Below, in pieces: positions 1 through 6,702 of a stretch of DNA of 64,000 bases. Each line of letters starts with the position of its first letter. Positions within the stretch are counted from its first letter, which is position 1. Below the pieces are notes generated by a model. That model did not search any database, had not been told where the DNA came from, and was given only the letters and a program-made list of their open reading frames with translations. A program made the translations under genes and the position numbers. The DNA is from Prochlorococcus sp. AG-409-B05 (GTDB lineage: Bacteria; Cyanobacteriota; Cyanobacteriia; PCC-6307; Cyanobiaceae). The stretch covers positions 18,332 through 82,331 of the forward strand of contig QCJK01000005.1 in the NCBI GenBank assembly GCA_003216075.1, written 5' to 3'.

Positions 1-250
1 GGAATGCAAACTTGGTTCTATAGGGTCCTTTATTGACACATTAATTAGTTTTTAAATAGTTTTTTTAATTTTTAAACTCTATTAATGGAACAAACACATC
101 AAATAATCCTAAGAAGTTTTGAATATAAAAATAAAGCAAAACAACACAAAAATACCTTTCGAAAGGGAAGGTTCATGTATTCAGCTAGTTAAGCCTTTTT
201 CAAACAGTGGTCAAGATAAAGACCTCTCTTGAAAAAATTGGCTGCAGAAT
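1..250. other. Left-edge intergenic region, no firm gene
   Basis: AT-rich sequence with no convincing gene. A 35-codon open frame (85-192, plus strand, very basic product ending GRFMYSAS) is present but lacks a Shine-Dalgarno sequence and a recognisable family. A perfect 12-nt palindrome CCTTTCGAAAGG lies at 155-166 inside it. The 3' end of the 49-aa gene on the minus strand begins at 251. Confidence 0.4.
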
Positions 251-400
251 TCAGTTGTTTTTGTTCCAACTAGCGTCTTTCACAAAGCCAGTAGCGACAA
301 ATAGCAACGCTCCAGCACCCAAAAATGCTCCAGCCAATTGCCCAAGTGTGGTGGGAATGGTACTGGATGCAAAGAACATTGAGGACAAGCCTAAATCCAT
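251..400 (-). CDS. 49-aa single-span membrane peptide, unknown
   Basis: An ATG at 398-400 (minus strand) opens a 49-codon frame. The N-terminus is short and polar (MDLGLSSMFF), followed by a Gly/Ala/Leu-rich hydrophobic span around residues 18-40 (GQLAGAFLGAGALLFVATGF), and the tail is hydrophilic and Lys/Asn-rich. The size and layout resemble the tiny photosystem-associated or Prochlorococcus-specific membrane subunits, but it does not match the PsbX, PsbY, PsbK or PetM sequences I know, so no function is assigned. Longer overlapping frames on both strands have compositions typical of out-of-frame shadows. A weak purine stretch (AGAG) precedes the start. Confidence 0.6.
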   Translation of the reverse strand: MDLGLSSMFFASSTIPTTLGQLAGAFLGAGALLFVATGFVKDASWNKNN

Positions 401-474
401 GATCTCTAAGCAAGACAATGTGATTATTTAGCACTAAAAGCACTGTCCTAGCAATATATGTAAGCAAAAACGAC

Positions 475-510
475 GCTTCAGCCCATACAGCTAAGAGCTG
501 AAAACGAAGC
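475..510. other. Two-tier hairpin in the 401-633 gap
   Basis: GCTTC (475-479) pairs with GAAGC (506-510), and inside it CAGCT (488-492) pairs with AGCTG (496-500) around a 3-nt loop. The hairpin lies upstream of the minus-strand 49-aa gene and of the plus-strand YqjD-like gene, followed at 515-545 by a repetitive TTGCCTTGC-type stretch. It could be a 5' leader structure or a small RNA; there is no U-tract typical of a terminator. The rest of the gap holds nothing I recognise. Confidence 0.3.
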
Positions 511-633
511 AAAACCAAGGCTTGCCTTGCTTATGCCTTGCCTAGCAATAACAGCGATGTGGAAAGTCAAACAACAAAAAGGGTTCCAATTAGGTGATTA
601 CTTCTCTAGGCTGGCTGCAGCTGTCTGGGTTTT

Positions 634-1101
634 ATGGAATCAGTGAATTCCGCATCCAGCGAAACACAGACCCAATTCAAAGCTCAACAAGAGCTAGAAC
701 CCCGCTTATCAGAGCAATGGTTCACAGAACGCTTTGAAAGCATATTGCCCAAAATTCAAGAGAGATGGCCCAACCTTGCACAGCAAACATTAGAGGCGAC
801 TCGGGGCAGTCTCGATGAAGTGATCCAATTAATTTCTAAACATTCCGGAATAACGACCTATAAAGTTCAAGAGCAATTAGAAGAATTACTTGATTCAGCA
901 AGCACAAGAACCAAAGATATTGCTCAAAGCTTAGAGCCCTTAGAAAAACAACTGGAAGAGCTTCTTGATGAATTAAATACAACTCTTCGTCCAAAGCTTG
1001 AAGGACCTATCCGCAAAAGGCCCATTCTCGCTATTGGGATGGCAGCAGGGATCGGGGTAATCCTTGGCATGCTTCTTGCTGGAAGCAGAAGACCCTCATG
1101 A
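634..1101 (+). CDS. YqjD/ElaB-like (DUF883-type) tail-anchored coiled-coil protein
   Basis: The 155-aa protein has a long charged helical region (about residues 20-125, rich in Glu, Gln, Leu and Lys) and one C-terminal hydrophobic span (about 130-149) with a short Arg-rich end. That is the layout of ElaB/YqjD proteins, which anchor by their C-terminus in the inner membrane and in E. coli bind ribosomes. The next gene overlaps it by 4 nt (ATGA) and resembles YqjE, the same pairing as in enterobacteria, which supports the assignment. The similarity is judged by architecture and neighbourhood rather than clear sequence identity. Start ATG at 634; only a poor ribosome site is visible. Confidence 0.6.
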   Translation: MESVNSASSETQTQFKAQQELEPRLSEQWFTERFESILPKIQERWPNLAQQTLEATRGSLDEVIQLISKHSGITTYKVQEQLEELLDSASTRTKDIAQSLEPLEKQLEELLDELNTTLRPKLEGPIRKRPILAIGMAAGIGVILGMLLAGSRRPS

Positions 1102-1487
1102 ACGAATCAGATCGTCAACGTGGATTAGGAGCTGCCGCAAGGGTGACAGCTCTTGCAACTTCGGTCATGGACCTCCATGTCCGAATTGCCCTTCAAGAAA
1201 TGGACCGAGAAAAAAGGCGTCTAATTAGTGGGGGAATTTTTTTGGCAATGGGAGGGAGTTTGATGTTGTTTGGATTGCTATCGATAGAAGTTGCTTGCTT
1301 CGTTTGGATGAACACGTCATTGGAGTGGTCAATAGAATTATCTTTAATCCTTTTAGCCCTAATAAATATAACTTTGGCTGGTCTCAGTTTGAGAATTGGA
1401 GGTCAGCTGACAAAAGGGCCATATCTACCTGAAACCCTTGAGGGCCTAACAAAAACCACTAAGGCTGTCTTTGGTCAACAAAAATAA
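1098..1487 (+). CDS. YqjE / holin-superfamily-like membrane protein
   Basis: The 129-aa protein begins with an amphipathic region (residues 1-40), then has two hydrophobic spans (about 45-68 and 76-97) and a polar C-terminus. The pattern fits the YqjE / actinobacterial holin superfamily III group of small membrane proteins. It starts within the stop region of the preceding YqjD-like gene (ATGA overlap), so the two are almost certainly translated from one message and may form a complex at the membrane. Biochemical function is unknown. There is no sign of phage genes nearby, so a lysis role is unlikely. Confidence 0.6.
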   Translation: MNESDRQRGLGAAARVTALATSVMDLHVRIALQEMDREKRRLISGGIFLAMGGSLMLFGLLSIEVACFVWMNTSLEWSIELSLILLALINITLAGLSLRIGGQLTKGPYLPETLEGLTKTTKAVFGQQK

Positions 1488-1507
1488 ACTTTTCAGGTAA
1501 AGTATAT

Positions 1508-2656
1508 TTAATTGATTGCATAGTTTAACCATCTACATTCAATACCACCATTGTTAATGGCTATGCGTTTCTTAGATTTCATGCCTAAAAATCTAGTCAA
1601 ATTTGAATTGCCACTTAATAACCATAATTGCCATCCAGATGCATTTTCTTTAAGAAAGCAACCTAAATCTTTATACAAATCCTCTAATTTTTCATTAGAA
1701 CCAAGTCTTTTCCCATAGGGTGGATTGCAGACAAATATCCCCTTTTCTTTTGGGACAATTAATGAACTAAAACTAATTGGCTTAATATTTATAAAATTTT
1801 GTAGCCTAGCTGCTTTAAGATTATCTTGAGCCTGATTTGCTATACGAATATCCTGTTCACAGCCTATAATTAAAGGCAGTTTAAAGTTCTTACGATCGCC
1901 TCTCTTTACAAGTTCTTTCTCAGTGTTCCATAAATTTGAATCAAAATCAGCCCATTTATTTACTAAAAAAGACTTTCCTAATCGTGTAGGCATATCCAGG
2001 GCATGATTTACAGCCTCAATAAGTAAAGTACCGGAGCCACAAAGTGGATCTATTAAGGGTACTAAACCATTCCAATTTGTTAGCCTTATCAAACCTGCTG
2101 CAAGATTTTCTTTTAAAGGTGCATTACCCATTGCTGCCCTATACCCACGTCTATGTAAACTTTCAGCTGAACCATCAAGGCTCAAAATAGCAAGGTCATA
2201 ATTAAGATGTAAATGCAAACAAATATCGGGTTGATCGATATTAATATTTGACCTATATCCCCAAAGTTGCTTTTGGAAATCAATCAAAGCATTCTTTACT
2301 TGTAAAGCTGTAAAATGGGTATGTGTTAATCCCTTACCAATCCCTGAAACATCAACTCTAAAACTCATAGAAGGATGTAACCATTTCTCCCAATCCAAAG
2401 CTCTTTGAACTTCTTTATACAGAGATTGTGGTCCATTACATTTGAATCTAGATACTTCTCTTAAAAGGCGAAAAGGTAGTCTAGCTTGAAGATAAAGCCT
2501 ATAAAAGCAAGCAAGATCCCCCTCAAAATATGCACTTCTCTTCAGAGGCTTCACACATTTAGCCCCAAAACTTTCTAGTTCCTGTGCACCCTCCTCCTCA
2601 AGGCCTGAAGGTAATACAGCAATCCCACGCATGGTCATCTCTCTGAAGTCATTCAT
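1508..2656 (-). CDS. THUMP-domain rRNA guanine-N2 methyltransferase (RlmL N-terminal type, UPF0020)
   Basis: The 382-aa protein joins an N-terminal ferredoxin-like/THUMP RNA-binding half (about residues 1-160) to a Rossmann methyltransferase half. Visible motifs are the SAM-site region LIDPLCGSGTLLIEA (about residue 200) and the catalytic NPPYGKR motif (about residue 310), where NPPY marks methylation of an exocyclic amino group. The family makes m2G in 23S rRNA; E. coli RlmL carries an extra C-terminal domain absent here. The first ATG (2656) is used, but ATGs at codons 7 and 9 are possible starts. It converges on the YqjE-like gene, with 20 nt between the stops. Confidence 0.85.
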   Translation of the reverse strand: MNDFREMTMRGIAVLPSGLEEEGAQELESFGAKCVKPLKRSAYFEGDLACFYRLYLQARLPFRLLREVSRFKCNGPQSLYKEVQRALDWEKWLHPSMSFRVDVSGIGKGLTHTHFTALQVKNALIDFQKQLWGYRSNINIDQPDICLHLHLNYDLAILSLDGSAESLHRRGYRAAMGNAPLKENLAAGLIRLTNWNGLVPLIDPLCGSGTLLIEAVNHALDMPTRLGKSFLVNKWADFDSNLWNTEKELVKRGDRKNFKLPLIIGCEQDIRIANQAQDNLKAARLQNFINIKPISFSSLIVPKEKGIFVCNPPYGKRLGSNEKLEDLYKDLGCFLKENASGWQLWLLSGNSNLTRFLGMKSKKRIAINNGGIECRWLNYAIN

Positions 2657-2740
2657 TAGAAATAAATAAATTCATCCAAAAAATAAGGGTTGTGGATGAA
2701 CTCCCTCAAGACTGCAAGAATGCTGTTGTCCATTTTCATA

Positions 2741-3010
2741 TGGACTAGGTGATCCACACCAATGTTTCGGACAGCGGTTCGATTCCGCTCAGCTCCACTC
2801 AATAAAAGACTTGGGGCTGCAATGGTTTCGACGGGACATCAGGAGGGTGACTGAAGCCTGCTCGGTAAGAGCAAATCCGTAACAGCGAACAAAATCGTTC
2901 GTTTCTCCCGTCAAACAGCCCCTGTTGCTGCTTGACCCTAATAAGGGAGATGGGGTGAAGTCAGCCTTATCACCCAAATGACTCATGGGGACTGGAAGGT
3001 CCCCCTAATT
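2741..3010 (+). ncRNA. ssrA: Permuted two-piece tmRNA (ssrA)
   Basis: Transfer-messenger RNA that rescues stalled ribosomes. The gene is circularly permuted: the T-arm (AGCGG-TTCGATT-CCGCT, 2773-2789) and 3' acceptor strand CAGCTCC plus discriminator A (2790-2797) come first, a 15-nt spacer (2798-2812) follows, and then the 5' acceptor strand GGGGCTG (2813-2819) opens the coding piece. The two strands form 7 pairs including one G-U. The resume codon GCG at 2885 begins a frame to TGA at 2933-2935, giving the tag (A)ANKIVRFSRQTAPVAA. CCA is not encoded after the discriminator base. The coding piece closes with a GGGACT/GGTCCCC hairpin near 2988-3005. Split tmRNA is known in this cyanobacterial lineage. 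The 5' end of the acceptor piece is approximate. Confidence 0.93.
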
Positions 3011-3142
3011 TAAAGACAAAAAGATAGGCATACGCAAGGCAGCTCGCCATCCAAGTTTTTCAATAGGTGTTGCACCTGCACAGATTCACTTGACCTCACA
3101 TACCCAGTTACGTAAGATTGTTTTCTCGAATTAACCTCCTGC

Positions 3143-3250
3143 ATGGACTTCCGAGTTCTAATTGTTCTAAGCCCAATTGTTTTCTCTGTAGTCTGGACAG
3201 CGTTTTGGCTAGCTAGATGGGGAGTATTCAAATTTGATTCTGCTTCATAG
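3143..3250 (+). CDS. psbY: PsbY-like photosystem II peptide
   Basis: A 35-codon frame just downstream of ssrA. The first 20 residues (MDFRVLIVLSPIVFSVVWTA) follow the PsbY pattern of cyanobacteria, MD-x-R-x-hydrophobic-x-V-x-x-P then a Trp-containing single membrane span. PsbY is a one-helix peripheral subunit of photosystem II in the thylakoid membrane. The C-terminal part (FWLARWGVFKFDSAS) departs from the usual Asn-Ile-x-x-Ala tail, so this is either a diverged PsbY or another one-helix thylakoid peptide. No purine-rich ribosome site precedes the ATG. A long hairpin 80 nt downstream probably ends the transcript. Confidence 0.65.
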   Translation: MDFRVLIVLSPIVFSVVWTAFWLARWGVFKFDSAS

Positions 3251-3328
3251 CGCCCTCAAAGCTTAAATAAGGCTGAAATCCGCGTTATATCGTTTGTGGC
3301 TTAAAGCCCTTGGATCACTCAGCAAGAA

Positions 3329-3356
3329 TCTACTAACTTTTTTTAAAGTTAGTAGA
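3329..3356 (+). terminator. Hairpin terminator after psbY
   Basis: A perfect 12-bp stem, TCTACTAACTTT (3329-3340) and AAAGTTAGTAGA (3345-3356), with a TTTT loop, followed by T-rich sequence. It lies between the psbY-like gene and an AT-rich gap, so it is the probable 3' end of the psbY transcript. It is AT-rich for an intrinsic terminator. Confidence 0.55.
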
Positions 3357-3471
3357 TATTTATTTGTATAATTTTTCCTTTAAAAATTTCTATTGGAATA
3401 GTAAAATATTCATACAAGTAGTTTAGATGTTTAAAAAGAATTATTAAATAAGTAACTTCAATGCAAGATAG

Positions 3472-3702
3472 TTGCTTCATCCATTCAGTAATCAACCTCT
3501 AACTAAAACTGGAGCAAAGTTCCACGCTAGAGCAAACTGCATAAAAGGGAAGCCAATAACAGTTGACATCAACTCAATCACAACACGTCCTAACAACACC
3601 AGACTAAAAAGGGAGAATCCGGATACCTTATTAGATCAAACTAAAAATCGCGAGCAAAACAGCCAAATTCAAAAGAGGGTTTTAAGAGAAACACCAGTTT
3701 AA
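3472..3702 (+). CDS. Doubtful 76-aa basic ORF
   Basis: A frame opening at a TTG (3472) encodes a hydrophilic product rich in Lys, Arg, Asn and Thr, with no membrane span, motif or recognised family. No Shine-Dalgarno sequence is visible, and a nearby ATG (3461) is in another frame. The interval is less AT-rich than its flanks, the only hint of coding. If it is not a gene, 3251-3780 is a 530-nt gap holding only the hairpin at 3329-3356. Low confidence. Confidence 0.22.
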   Translation: MLHPFSNQPLTKTGAKFHARANCIKGKPITVDINSITTRPNNTRLKRENPDTLLDQTKNREQNSQIQKRVLRETPV

Positions 3703-3780
3703 TTAAATACTCTTCTTACGAGAAACCTGGAATCATATTAATTTGTTGTTTTTCAGCATAAGGGTAGACAGGATTATGAA

Positions 3781-4311
3781 TTAACGAAATCTTGGAAAAA
3801 ACCTTGTCGCAGCAAAAAACAAAATGGTCAACAAAAATAATAAGGGCAACAAGTTTATAACTATTAGCATCCCTAAGAAGGCCAGATATAAAAACATGGC
3901 AGAGAAGCAAAATAAACAAAAAAGCAGGGCCCATCTTAAAAAACGCTTTTTCCAAAATTGTCCTGTTGCCTTATCTAATCTGATCTGAAGACTGTTTCTC
4001 GATGCACAAAGCTCAGCAAGTCTGCCCTGATGCCATTTTACAGAATCAGATGCTGCTGATTTATACCATCGATTCTGCAAACTCGACAAAAAACCTTTTC
4101 GAGGAAATAGTGTGGATTTAATTGCAACGCTCTGAGCCTGAAATAAACCGTTAGTTAATATTTTTATTTCTTGCTCAAGTGCAGAAATTTTTTCTCTTAA
4201 ACACAATACGTATTCTGATTCATTTATTTGTGGGCGAAAAGTAGTTAAGGCAAGGTCATGTGATTTTTTACTCTTAAAGAGTTTCATTAGATCTCTCAGG
4301 TCAAGATTCAT
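3781..4311 (-). CDS. Unknown protein: coiled coil plus two C-terminal membrane spans
   Basis: The 176-aa protein is unrecognised. It has a basic N-terminus, a coiled-coil-like segment around residues 34-58 (REKISALEQEIKILTNGLFQ), a second helical region around 95-118, and a strongly hydrophobic C-terminal third (about residues 127-170) likely forming a membrane hairpin that ends with Arg-rich residues. The predicted topology is a cytoplasmic coiled coil tethered to a membrane. The ATG at 4309-4311 is the first in frame. An overlapping minus-strand frame (3716-3955) is a shadow. It sits in an accessory stretch with other small unknown genes. Confidence 0.6.
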   Translation of the reverse strand: MNLDLRDLMKLFKSKKSHDLALTTFRPQINESEYVLCLREKISALEQEIKILTNGLFQAQSVAIKSTLFPRKGFLSSLQNRWYKSAASDSVKWHQGRLAELCASRNSLQIRLDKATGQFWKKRFLRWALLFCLFCFSAMFLYLAFLGMLIVINLLPLLFLLTILFFAATRFFPRFR

Positions 4312-4411
4312 TCAAATTTGTTTCAGGAATAACTATTGAGGTACAATTATTGAAAGTTATATTGAAATTTTGAGTAATCAAAAAACAAAACATCTCTATT
4401 AATTAATAAAA

Positions 4412-4570
4412 TCAATTATCTCTATCTCTGAGGTCATAAGTAGGTTTTTGCTTAGGTTGTTTCCCTTCAATCCAAGATACAAACCTCATCAGAATTCTAC
4501 CAAAAACAGGCACCCATACACGCTCATAGAAATATTTCAAAGGATTTGGCATCATCGCAGACTCATTCAT
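4412..4570 (-). CDS. 52-aa conserved-looking basic small protein
   Basis: A 52-codon frame opens at ATG 4568-4570. The product starts MNESAMMPNPLKYFYERVWV, continues through an amphipathic aromatic segment (PVFGRILMRFVSWIEG) and ends in a charged Lys/Pro and Asp/Arg tail. The aromatic/basic first 35 residues suggest membrane-surface binding or a small protein-protein adaptor. No family is recognised. It is read in the same direction as the flanking minus-strand unknowns (3781-4311 and 4643-4849), about 70-100 nt from each, so they may share a transcript. Coding is supported by natural amino-acid composition, not by a ribosome site. Confidence 0.5.
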   Translation of the reverse strand: MNESAMMPNPLKYFYERVWVPVFGRILMRFVSWIEGKQPKQKPTYDLRDRDN

Positions 4571-4642
4571 GAGAACTAAGTATAATGTGATTGACTAAAG
4601 AAATAGATATATCGGATATTCCTGTGAGTAATGTTCCGATTA

Positions 4643-4849
4643 CTAAGCTGCTCCACGGTATTCATTATACGAGCGGTTAGCCCAGTGAAGACGGGGCACG
4701 ACTTTCAATTTTTCGGGCTGGTTTGAATTCTCTCGAGATAAAGGATCTTCTTTCAGAGAAGTAGTAGGGAGCTGCTCAGAAGAGTGCGTAGCAAGTTTTT
4801 GAATAGCAAACCCCTCTGGTACAGCTCTCCTGGGCCAATACTTATGCAT
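4643..4849 (-). CDS. 68-aa small hypothetical protein
   Basis: The product starts MHKYWPRRAVPEGFAIQKLA and ends RLHWANRSYNEYRGAA. It is basic, aromatic and Pro-containing at both ends, with a Ser/Glu-rich, probably disordered middle (residues 22-45). There is no membrane span or signal. Two ordered-looking ends around a variable linker are common in short picocyanobacterial proteins, and the composition looks coding. No function can be given. It lies about 70 nt upstream of the 52-aa gene on the same strand. Confidence 0.45.
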   Translation of the reverse strand: MHKYWPRRAVPEGFAIQKLATHSSEQLPTTSLKEDPLSRENSNQPEKLKVVPRLHWANRSYNEYRGAA

Positions 4850-5131
4850 GAACTAAAATCTTACGCAAATCAAAGAAAGCAAATGAAAAGACTGAAAACA
4901 AGGCCTTCGATCTAAATTGGAATCAAAAGTTTTTCATAAAGCATTGGAAGATGCCATACTTTTAATCAGATTATCTAGAATTATTTCAGAACTAATAAGA
5001 GAAGAAAATGCATTGCGAGTATGGAATGAGTGAATAAGAAAAGGATATGTTAATTATGATTCAACCCTATAATAAGCAGTATAGTAATACTATTCAAATG
5101 CATATATGATATTATAAACTTTTCAAGTAAT

Positions 5132-5860
5132 ATGTTTCCCAATAACGAACAAGATTACATTCCAAGAAATGTCTTCAATGACAAGTTTATACAAATTAGC
5201 TATTCTCAGCATGGGGAAGATAATTATATAAGAGAGTTTTTCTGGGAAGATATTCTGAAGAAAAGAAGCGGTTCATACTTAGATATCGGTTGTTTTGATG
5301 ATTGTTTAAATTCGAATACTAAGTTATTAAGTATTGTTGGCTGGAGTGGTATAGCAGTAGATGCAAATCCGGACTTAATTAAACCTTGGTTAAAAGCAAG
5401 GCCAAAAGATACTTTCATTAATCGATGTATATGCTTGCCACAGCAAAATAAAGATTATGTTGATTTCTATCGTTTCAAGGATTATCCTCAAAACTCAACA
5501 GTGAATGCGACTTATGCTGAAAATATGATTAAAAATGGCATTCAATTACGAGACAAAATTACGATCTCCTCAATTAGCTTAACCCAGTTATCAAAAGAGA
5601 TTGCAGAATCTAATTATTTTAATCTAGGCCTAGATTTTTTATCAATCGATTTAGAATATATAGATTATTTAAATGAAATACCTAGTGTACTACAATTTCT
5701 AATGCCTAAATTAATTTGTTTTGAAAAAGCTGACCCAAATACATGTAGTTCAAACCTTATGCAAAGTAGAGAAGTTAACGTATTAATAGAATCTGGTTAC
5801 GAACCTATTACGATAACTGGTATCAATGGAGTGAATATTATTGCTAAGCAAAAAAATTAA
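5132..5860 (+). CDS. FkbM-type SAM-dependent methyltransferase
   Basis: The 242-aa protein matches the Methyltransf_21/FkbM family. After the typical entry SYSQHGEDNYI (about residues 24-34) comes the SAM motif GSYLDIGCFDD (about 46-56), then AVDANPDL (about 75) with the acidic end of strand 2, and LDFLSIDLEYIDYL (about residues 172-185) in the catalytic half. Members O-methylate sugars or polyketides, and in cyanobacteria often sit in surface-glycan loci. The 282 nt before it (4850-5131) show nothing recognisable. It lies in an AT-rich accessory stretch with a GT-C-like gene 0.8 kb downstream, so a role in surface sugar decoration is the best guess. Confidence 0.82.
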   Translation: MFPNNEQDYIPRNVFNDKFIQISYSQHGEDNYIREFFWEDILKKRSGSYLDIGCFDDCLNSNTKLLSIVGWSGIAVDANPDLIKPWLKARPKDTFINRCICLPQQNKDYVDFYRFKDYPQNSTVNATYAENMIKNGIQLRDKITISSISLTQLSKEIAESNYFNLGLDFLSIDLEYIDYLNEIPSVLQFLMPKLICFEKADPNTCSSNLMQSREVNVLIESGYEPITITGINGVNIIAKQKN

Positions 5861-5965
5861 TTTCTGCGAATCCTGCCTGTTAAAAGTTTCGAGATACACA
5901 CAAGAGAAATCTGGCTATTGCAATTCTAAATTGATTTCATATATTCAAATTAAATACTTGATCAT

Positions 5966-6325
5966 ATGGAAAGGGAACAAATCAATCTCACAAATGCAAA
6001 GCTTCGCATTTGCATGAAAAGAGGTGATGTGATTGGATATGATCGGGCAAAGCTTGAGCTGACTCAAAATGACCAATTGAAATCCAAACAACTAGATACA
6101 TGGTTTGAAGAAGTTCATCAAAATTTTAAAAATAAAGAGAAGTTAAATATTTCCATGATGAGTCTGCGAATGTGGCAATTAGGAAGTTTAGATATTCAGG
6201 GAATCTGCTCAACAGGAGTTCCAGTCTTTATGCTTACAAATACAGCATTAGAAAAAATCAAGGATACTCCACTACAGAAATTACATGAAGTTCTTTTATG
6301 GCCAAATCAAAAGCAAGTTGTATAA
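5966..6325 (+). CDS. 119-aa soluble protein, unknown
   Basis: The protein starts MEREQINLTNAKLRICMKRG, continues through a Lys/Gln/Glu-rich helical region, and ends in a mixed segment (SMMSLRMWQLGSLDIQGIC, then VPVFMLTNTALEKI) that looks like a small alpha/beta fold. It has no signal peptide or membrane span. The family is not recognised. It follows the FkbM methyltransferase by 105 nt on the same strand, and the composition supports real coding. Confidence 0.5.
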   Translation: MEREQINLTNAKLRICMKRGDVIGYDRAKLELTQNDQLKSKQLDTWFEEVHQNFKNKEKLNISMMSLRMWQLGSLDIQGICSTGVPVFMLTNTALEKIKDTPLQKLHEVLLWPNQKQVV

Positions 6326-6457
6326 GTCAAGCCGACTAAACCAGAATCAACTCAAAGCAAATAATCAAGTGTGAAGAGAGACAATCGAATATCTGTGCTG
6401 ATCACTGAAAATATTAGACTGTTTATAGCTATTAATAGATGAGTTTCACTTTTAGCT

Positions 6458-6574
6458 ATGGAACGTTGGAAAGTAATTTGGCCAGCTGCTATTTTAGTTA
6501 TTGCAAGCTTTTTTATCGTAATCTTAAGTGCCCTAGGCTTTAATTTTGATAATTTAATGATTCCAGTCAAATAA
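6458..6574 (+). CDS. 38-aa single-span membrane peptide
   Basis: The ATG at 6458 opens a frame with a short basic/aromatic start (MERWKVIWP), one hydrophobic span (about residues 9-29, AAILVIASFFIVILSALGF) and a short polar tail. The pattern is that of a bitopic micro-membrane protein of the kind abundant in picocyanobacteria. A minus-strand frame over the same DNA is a shadow. No ribosome site is evident. Function unknown. Confidence 0.45.
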   Translation: MERWKVIWPAAILVIASFFIVILSALGFNFDNLMIPVK

Positions 6575-6702
6575 TCTCATAAAAGTCTTAACTAAAGAAA
6601 AGCAATAAATAAACTTGTAGAATATTCAAAATTTTAATTATTCAAGAGGGAATATGCTAAGAAAATAAAATGATTTATACTTGATATCATTTACTAAATA
6701 TT

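Noticed and set aside
85..192. 35-codon basic ORF near the left edge
   Set aside because: No ribosome site, no recognisable family and chance is likely in AT-rich DNA; it contains a simple palindrome.
1098..1487. Prophage holin
   Set aside because: Pairing with a YqjD-like gene and absence of any phage gene make a housekeeping membrane role more likely.
2789..2986. 65-aa minus-strand ORF
   Set aside because: Lies wholly inside the tmRNA gene.
3010..3231. 73-aa minus-strand ORF after ssrA
   Set aside because: Shadow of the psbY-like gene and ssrA tail, with unnatural composition.
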